Assembly: GCF_964204645.1 (NCBI RefSeq)
Contig: NC_134030.1
Span: forward strand, 19,783,110 to 19,847,109
DNA: 64,000 nt
Reading direction: 5' to 3'
DNA from: Tubulanus polymorphus
Taxonomy: Eukaryota; Nemertea; Palaeonemertea; Tubulaniformes; Tubulanidae
Positions 56,456 through 64,000 of this stretch are shown piece by piece. Position numbers and translations under genes: made by a program. Position 1 is the first letter of the stretch. Each line of letters begins with the position of its first letter. The notes under the pieces are model-generated. The model did no database searches. It had not been told where the DNA came from and worked only from the letters and a program-made list of their open reading frames with translations.

Positions 56456-59400
56456 ATGGTTTCGGTTCATTTTGTCGTGTTGATGCTGTTCGGTATGGAT
56501 CGACTGAGAGCGCTGTTTATATCGTCGCTGGTCGTCTGGCGAGTTAACATCGCGCACGCTGATCTGTCTGACTCTGTGACGGTCAGTTCGTCTTGTAATA
56601 ACACTTGGTACCCCGTCGATTCTACGTCCGGTTACATCGTTTCACCGAATTACCCGTCGGTAACGCGCGGTGTTGAATGTCGTTGGTTCGTCAACAGCTC
56701 TTTACCGGAAACTTTCAACATCAAACTATACTACGACATCGAGCCGTCAATATTCTGTAGTGATAACTACCTTCTCGTCGGTGAGTCCGATAACAGATTC
56801 TGCGGTGAAGGAAAATACGAAATCCACCGTAACGATTCGATCTCATTGCTGTTTAGAAGTAACGTCGATGGTTCGCGGGGTAGTCGGGTTTATATCACAT
56901 ATCGTTTAGAACGAAACAATTTGAAATTAATTCACACCTGCGCAAAATACGGTTTAAAAATCAACAAATCACCAACATCGATAGGATACAAGTTTGCTTT
57001 GTTGGTATGGCAATGTAAATTGTATTTAGAATGGATCGGGATCCCGGATGGGTTTGCTATGAATTTCACGTTTTCGCTGATAAAATTCCAATTATTTCCC
57101 GGCACCGATCCAGCGACAACTGTTCAAATTCATGACGGATGGAACAGCAGTGAACTTATTGCTGTAATACCAGAACAAACCGGACATCCACCTTCATCAT
57201 TCTATACTAAAACTAACAAAGCTATGATCAGTTTGCTACTTGGGCGAAACGTATTTACATCACGATTATCAGTTCAAGTGTATAGAATATCAGATTGGAA
57301 CGTCTCTAATCCGTTAATCCAAATCTCTAATAACGAGTCTGGAGTGCTCATTCCTGATGACAACAGTTTACACGTAATAACTCGATCAAAACACTTACAC
57401 TGCTGGTCTATCACAGTGCAGGTGTTACAGTACGTCGTCTTCAACTGGACACGTGATCTCAGCACATCCGGTGACGTAATTGGTGTATATAAACTAGAAG
57501 GGTTACGCGTTGTAGAAACCGATATTTTACTCGGTTACAACTACCTGGAATCACTGAGTGTTAAATCTTACGGCTTTCTCGTCATACTGTGCGTTTTAAT
57601 AAGACCAGGTGTTTTACAATCGAATGTGAAAATTGAATTTGAAGTGAAATCTATTTCCATAAAAGACGCACGAGTGGATAAACACTTGGTGAGTATTGTG
57701 TGTTTTGATTTTAAGTTTTGGATTTTACCATGTGTGGATCTCTATTACAAGGATTCATGCGTAGGGTTTTCCCGTTGTCTTCCGAAAATAAATTGAACGT
57801 CTTCGAAGAAGTTACGTGCACTTTTTCTTGGAGATCCAGATACTATAACTGCATGTGTTAGCGATTATTGGGATAATTTAAAAGAAATTTCATTTTAGCA
57901 AATCTTAAAACACGAATTGCTGCACCTAACAAAATCATTAACGGACATAGATTTGAAAATGTTGTTATGTTATTAATACTTAAAAAAACAAATGCTGATT
58001 TCTTATATTTTGTAGATATCTGGCTACAGTTACAATTTACTTCCTCGATTTCTGTTCCCAACGACAAAGAAGACAACATTTTCGTATCGCATAAATACAT
58101 TAGAATCTAAACGGAAAGTTGATATCTATGAGTATAGATTAAAACTAACAGTTTTATCAGAGACGTGCGAGAGAGTTGGATTTTATATATATGATGGTGG
58201 TAATTTTACAGCTAGACGCTATGGTCCGTATTGTCCTGGTTATAAATACGGTCGTAACGTCGTCAGTCTGATTACATCAGGAGGACCGGTTACTGTAGTA
58301 ACATACACTTATAACTGGGATAAAAACTTAATAGTTAATCCGGTGTCATATCTATTATTCGCCCCTACTGATTGTGACGGGTATGTTCTGCAGGAAGGAG
58401 AAAATCAGATGAATATGACGTCACACTGCCTCACGATTACACCTGAAAACCGGCGCCTTCCTTTAGAAAATATTTATATATTATCAGAACACGAATATCA
58501 AATTCACACTTGTTCCCGTGGTTTAAATTCATGTCCTGTTGTTACTCTTACAACTCAATTACTGAATAACAGTCTCTTATTGAATCATCTGATGATAAAA
58601 GGGAGTAGTTATAGGTTCTGGAGTAGTTATATGATGATTGTACTACGACGTAAATGTTTGGTGTTGATGATCTATCAAGATTCCCCGGTACTTACTTCTG
58701 ATAGTTTTGCATACGTCCCGCCGATGCGAGAAAAATGTGGAGTCGCACAATCACCGAACTATCCTGGATATGTTCCACAACGCAGTAAATCAAGTTTGTA
58801 CTACTCATTTCATTACGACAAACATTTGAATTATTACATCAGATTCCTTTTCAAATTTATGGGACACGCCTCGTGCAGCCCTTCTAGTAGTAATGCCGTT
58901 CGAGATCAATTATTACTGGCACAGATTATTTCGAAACCTGGTAATCATGAAACCGGCTTTAGACAGCGTCGCCACGAGAATAAAATATGTGAAAATAACG
59001 CAGTACCTGGACTTGTATTGTACAGTCTACTCGGGTATGACGTTTACTTTGAAGCGAAAAACTATATCCCAATATTCAAAATTCAATACACTTTAGAACA
59101 AGCGTCCTTACAAACACATCTGAATAATGGCTGCGGATTAGATTTTCTGGATTCAGGTGTTTCGTGTATCAGATACATCAAACATGAACGTCTGAATTGG
59201 GAGAACGCTGAAATGTACTGTCAACAGAAATACGGAGGACATCTTCTCAGTATCAACTCTGAACATGAAATGATTGCTTTAAAAAAACTGTTCGCTACGA
59301 AACTTCTTCAGGAGGCGTATTCACAGGCGGCGCTGATTGTGATGATTGGATTGAAATGGCGGGTAATTTCAAAGTTTCGTTATGAACATGTTTACCATCA

Positions 59401-62400
59401 TTCATTTAGTTTTGAACATGATTTTGAATTTGTTACGAATTCATTCATTCTCTACTAAAAGCCTAGAATATTTCATATTGATTGAAACAGATTTCTATTA
59501 GTCAACGTGTAAAATGTAACATGATCTTAATTTGATAAACTCAATTCAGACGCTTGATATAAGTTAGATATCCTAAAGCTAATCGTCATGAACACTTCTA
59601 AAACCATTTCGATCAATGAAACTGAATTTATTTTGAACAGAATGATGGTTATTACACGTGGACTGATGGGAAACCATTGAGCTACACAGAATGGTTTAAA
59701 CCTTCTATGATAAACGAAACGATACCAGAAGTTATTCAAGGATTGATATCTCCTCTACGAAAACAACCGATAAATGACGTCAATATGCCGTGTACGGCGA
59801 TGATTCTGAATAATCCACGAGGATCAGCGAACTGGGTTCGATTTCCGTGTCAAATCGAGGAGACTCGAACAACTTTCATTTGTGAAAAAGACAACGATAA
59901 CTCCTCGTCGACTAAAAATCACAAATTACCTGTTGCAGAAGAAAACTATACTTATTATTCGGGGATATTGGAATCAGTTAACTCCACGTGTTTTAAGGGA
60001 TGGATTGGTATAGAAGGACATTGCTATCAGATACTTACAGCCTGGGATACTCACAGATTGACAATTCGGGAAGCTGAGGAAATGTGTCTTCAAATCGGTG
60101 GTGAATTAGGAATAGTATCCAGTGATGTTATAATTCAGCATTTGATTCAAATATTTCATTATGAACATCAATATGGTGCTATACTGGCGAAGGCTACGGA
60201 TAGTGAATTTCTTGCTCTGAATCCAGTTTTCACCAGAGATGAAATAACATATAAAAAAACGGTGAAATGGTCAGTGACTGCCTTTGATAATGTCACAGAT
60301 GTAGCGCATTCAGTGCTATGTTCCTATAATGTAACTGATGAAGAGTTGACTTCTATAAAAAGGTGTAAATCGTGGCAATTTGAATGTAACGATCAAAGAT
60401 GTATCAGCGATCATCGCGTATGTGATACCAGAAACGACTGTCAACACGGTGATGATGAACTCGATTGTTCGAAATCAATCTTACAGAGTCAGTTCCACTG
60501 TACCGATGGAGAAGTTATATCTGTTAGTAATTTGTGCGATTTTGTACGAGATTGCGCTGACGGATCAGATGAGAACTCGTGCTATCATACTTCATGTTCC
60601 TCTGAACAGTTTAAGTGTAGCAATGGACAATGCGTGGGTAAATATAATCAATGTGATGGACTGGTTGATTGTAAAGATAAATCTGATGAGATCGGCTGCT
60701 CTTCGGATGAATGTAACGGGTTTCTGTGTGTAAATGGTGAATGTATCAGTTCTCTGTTGTATCGGGATGGTGTTGTAGATTGTGCTGGTAGCCTCGAAGA
60801 AGATGAGATTGTCGTCAACATAACAGTTACACCAAAGATTCACTGTACAACAGAGAACTACTGTACGACTAATTTCACAAACTTATGTAAGAAATCCGAT
60901 GAACAAAGATGTTCTTTCGATTCTCCTCATTGTTATTCTAGACGTCACAGGTGTATTCTAGAAAGGATGCCGATTGGTTACCCGGTATGTAGAAGGCTCG
61001 AACATATACAAGGTTGTACTGATTTCAAATGTCCAGCTGGTGCTGCAAAATGTCCAGCATCTTACTGTATACCGATGGGACAGGTGTGCGATGGTCGATC
61101 CGATTGTCCTAACTCAGAAGATGAGCGAAACTGCAAGACTTTGTCGTGTCCTGGCATGTTTAAGTGTGGCCAGGAAATCCGATGCATACCTCAATCTGAA
61201 GTTTGTGATGGTGTCGTCAATTGTAAACATACCACAGATGACGAAGCGTTCTGTGACGTCATATGTCCAAAGGACTGTAAATGTCAAGGTCATTTGATAG
61301 ATTGCGATCATGCTGGTTTCGTAGAAATTACTGATCTTTTCTCGGCATCAACTCGAGTTCTGATTTTATCAAGAAACCAAGTTGTATTCAATGAGTCAAC
61401 ATTTTCTTCGTACCTCTATTTACATTTCCTTAATACTTCACGTAACAATTTGTCTTATATTGTTCCAAACGCGTTCTCAAACCTGCATAATCTACATACA
61501 TTAGATCTTACCTATAACCGCATAATATCACTTTCCGCGAATACATTCGCCGGTTTGTATAGTTTGAAAATGCTTTTGATTTTTGGAAATCCAGTGAGAT
61601 ATTTAGAAGAAGGCAGTTTTCAAGGTTTAAAGTCATTAAGCGATCTCGATCTTCACGGACTTTCCTTGTCGTTACTCGGTGGAAATGTGTTCCGTGGTTT
61701 ATCCGCTTTAGAGTCGTTAAATTTCAGCAGTAACGTGATCAGTTATATTTCACCAAATGCGTTCTCCGGATTAACAAAACTAAGAAATCTGGATCTAACC
61801 AAAAATTCTGAAGTCATATCCGTACAAAGAAACGTTTTTGACAGTCTTACATTATTGAGTTCGTTGGCTTCTGACGCGTACAAATTTTGTTGCATGGTTC
61901 CGAATGTTGACCAGTGTCTCCCGGAAGCCGACCAATTTTCATCTTGTTCCGACCTGATGGGTAACACTGTTCTTAGAGCAATCATTTGGGCGATCGCTTC
62001 ATTCAGCTTTTTTGCCAACATAATCGTAATTTTACTTCGCGTTCAAGCGTTACGCATTTCATCCTCTGAATCACGTAACACATCCTCTGATATCCTAATC
62101 ATTAATATTGCCACCTGCGATTTTCTCATGTCAATTTATCTTTTTCTGATCGCTGGAGCCGATTACGTCTATAAAGGTGTTTATTTCCTCAATTCCGAAA
62201 TGTGGACAGATAGTTCACTGTGTCGACTCGCTGGGATTTTAGTAACTCTTTCGTGCGAAGGGTCTTTGCTTTTTCTCCTGATTCTAACCCGTCAAAGATA
62301 CTCGAATATCGTCGATCCATTTTCTGGAAGCCCAATTATATCATCGACATATGTGTCCGGTATTTGCTGTATATGCTGGATCATTTTGGGCAACATTTCA

Positions 62401-62871
62401 ATGCTACCGTTGTCGTCATCTTCTTATTTCGGACATAACTTTTACGGCACAACTGGTGTTTGTTTACCTATGAATTTACTATCCATCGATGTCCACGCCT
62501 GGCAATATTCATTCGCTATTTTTGCCGTGTTTAACTCGGTCGTACTTGCTACAATAATGTTGACGTATGCACAGATGTATAGACTCGTATCTGGAAGCAG
62601 GTCCGGCTCGGGTAGAGCTGATCCTACCGAATTGGTTCTGGCGCGTAGGAGTTTAGTGATAAATCTGTGTAATTTATTTTGCTGGTTACCGATAATTATC
62701 GTTCAGGTTTGCGCTGTATTGCGAGTAGAAATACCGAACCAAGTGGCGGCTTGGTTGGCGGTACTTTTCCTACCGATCAACTCGTCACTGAATCCACTTC
62801 TTTACACCATCCTCACTATTGATGTTAAATCTATTCGGGCCAGAAATAAACGCGTTTTGAAAACTCGCTGA
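56456..62871 (+). CDS. CUB / C-type lectin / LDLa / LRR / 7TM receptor, GRL101-like, copy 3 (about 1936 aa)
   Basis: Exons 56456-57688, 58016-59362 and 59641-62871. The first part of exon 2 (58016-58342) has no ATG but is fully open and homologous to copies 1 and 2. The exon 2 donor is CGG|GTAATT, giving Arg where the others have Gln; exon 3 starts with Asn in place of Asp. The early part of exon 2 (GYKYGR, KNLIV.PVS) is copy 2-like. The part after DSPVL (SDSFAYVPPM through the lectin start) is nearly identical to copy 1. Exon 3 is again copy 2-like in the second lectin domain and copy 1-like at the last LRR. The 7TM domain is almost identical to both. No stops or frameshifts. Confidence 0.9.
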
Positions 62872-63484
62872 ACCATTCGACAGTCAAACCCTGACTATGC
62901 ACTCTAATCAGAATGCTGCGAAATCTTTTCAGATGAAATATATTATATACATAAACAAATACGTAGCAAACGTGTGGACTCGAGAACGAACTGATACTTG
63001 CTTATACGTTCCAATAAAAAAAAAACTGACGACACTTAAAGATAATAACGCAAAGTAATGAAATCATCGAATGGGTTTCGAATCGTGTCCAGAAATACGA
63101 CGTAGCGATAAGAATACACGCTAGGAGAGCTGAGTAATGTTATCTAATATGAGTTGTAACACCGATTATCCTGACAGTTAATTACGCTTATTTTATATCA
63201 GGATGATTTGAAAATTATGTAAGCTGGAAATAAAAGTGCCAAATAGTGGTACATATTCTACGTTCATCGATTTAAAACCGTATTTGAACGCTTCAATGTT
63301 AAAGCGAAGGATAAAGCTTGCGTTGCTTTCGTCCATTCAAAGTCCTACGCCCGGAGGAGGTGGGATCACTTCAAATGCGTGTCGAACCATATGGACATTA
63401 TCGGCGCTGTTAAAGGTGATCTACGTCTTTTGAATTCAGTCGTGTTCAGTATGTTCTTGCCAGTTTCTCGTTTATTAATCTTTT

Positions 63485-63830
63485 ATAGCCTCGGCCTTCA
63501 ACACCCCCCTGACAAAGGATAAGTATCGTCTAATGCACTGAGTTAGGTGTACTCGGGCCCACAACGGGAACGACAATTGAATCAATCGCTCAACACTGAT
63601 CAGAATGATAACCGAGTTCCGATTCATCTTCGCCGTGTGCTGAAGTCCGTCACAGTACACAGTAAACACCGCCGACACTCCGTAAAAATAATTCAAATAT
63701 CGGAATTTTTCCAGACCGTACGTCCACAACGATAAGTATTCCTTCAATGAGGTGAAGCAAAATAACGCGACCAGGTATTTTAGGATCGCAAATATTCTGA
63801 GCAGGTGGTACGTACAAATTTGTAAATTCG
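63485..63830 (-). pseudogene. GPCR fragment (TM2-TM4) at the left edge of the fourth unit
   Basis: Minus-strand LSLWTYGLEKFRYLNYFYGV and SVERLIQLSFPLWARVHLTQ match the GPCR at 19541, somewhat better preserved than at 51185. Truncated at both ends with a frameshift after the last block. Confidence 0.85.
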
Positions 63831-63865
63831 AGAAAAAACAATTGTAAGAAATAACCGTGAAAATT

Positions 63866-63943
63866 AGCGTTCGAACCCCTAAGCCCTCGGTTGCCTGGAG
63901 ACTAGCGACCGGCGGCTTAAAACCACTCGGCCAGTGAGCCTGT
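63866..63943 (-). repeat. tRNA-derived SINE head, fourth unit
   Basis: Same element as at 28381 and 51560 (A box in GGCTCACTGGCCGAGTGGTT, B box GGGGTTCGAACGC on the minus strand). Confidence 0.6.
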
Positions 63944-64000
63944 TACATGAGTTCATAGAAGATTTGGATTGTGTATTGAGCTTGGATCAAAATTTCCACC

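Larger units (their letters stand above)
50959..63266 (+). repeat. Segmental tandem unit 3 (about 12.3 kb)
   Basis: The most complete unit: GPCR fragment, SINE, knottin copy 3 (54001-54678), reverse-transcriptase fossil and receptor copy 3 (56456-62871). It is followed by the beginning of a fourth unit (63267 to the window edge). Confidence 0.85.
62872..64000 (+). other. Receptor 3' flank and beginning of a fourth segmental unit
   Basis: Matches 50561-51690 of the unit 2/3 junction over its whole length, including the CCCGGAGGAGGTGGGATCAC stretch, GPCR fragment and SINE. The tandem array therefore continues past the window. Confidence 0.75.

Overview
The window is animal nuclear DNA: multi-exon genes with GT-AG introns, polyadenylation signals, minisatellites inside introns, MITEs, tRNA-derived SINEs and worn non-LTR retrotransposon pieces. 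The receptors of the right half (LDLa repeats, leucine-rich repeats and a relaxin-receptor-like 7TM domain, as in the snail receptor GRL101), two lineage-type single-exon rhodopsin-like GPCRs and a very divergent TALE homeobox gene all suggest a lophotrochozoan, perhaps a mollusc. The phylum is inference.

Layout. (1) 2.3-10.7 kb, + strand: a six-coding-exon TALE homeobox gene (about 1254 aa) in CpG-rich exons. (2) 12.1-16.9 kb, - strand: an eight-exon NEMP (nuclear envelope integral membrane protein) gene, complete except for a one-base phase problem at the start of exon 6. (3) 17.1-19.5 kb: tandem repeats and the 3' end of a LINE. (4) 19.5-22.4 kb: two intact single-exon rhodopsin-like GPCR genes in convergent orientation. 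(5) 22.0-26.5 kb: a large imperfect inverted duplication that includes part of the second GPCR; its 0.8 kb spacer holds the start of a small secreted-peptide gene. (6) 26.5-28.2 kb: repeats and GPCR debris. (7) 28.2-63.3 kb: three tandem segmental copies, about 12.3, 10.2 and 12.3 kb long, with the start of a fourth at the right edge.

Each segmental copy holds, in order on the + strand: a dead GPCR fragment (absent from unit 2), a TATA-containing promoter with a noncoding first exon, a two-coding-exon gene for a tiny secreted cysteine-rich peptide with inhibitor-cystine-knot spacing (C-X6-C-X5-CC-X3-C-X4-C), a reverse-transcriptase fossil on the - strand, and a three-exon gene of about 1930-1940 aa. 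That large protein has a signal peptide, CUB domains, two C-type-lectin-like domains, LDLa repeats, LRRs and a 7TM domain. Its three copies are open throughout. The 7TM part is nearly invariant between copies, while the lectin/CUB and LRR parts vary and show a patchwork that looks like gene conversion.

The most interesting feature is this pairing. A secreted knottin-type peptide gene and a large multidomain LGR/GRL101-like receptor gene are repeatedly co-duplicated in one module. They could be a ligand-receptor pair, an immune recognition locus, or chance neighbours; the sequence alone cannot tell. Peptide copy 2 has lost its first cysteine.
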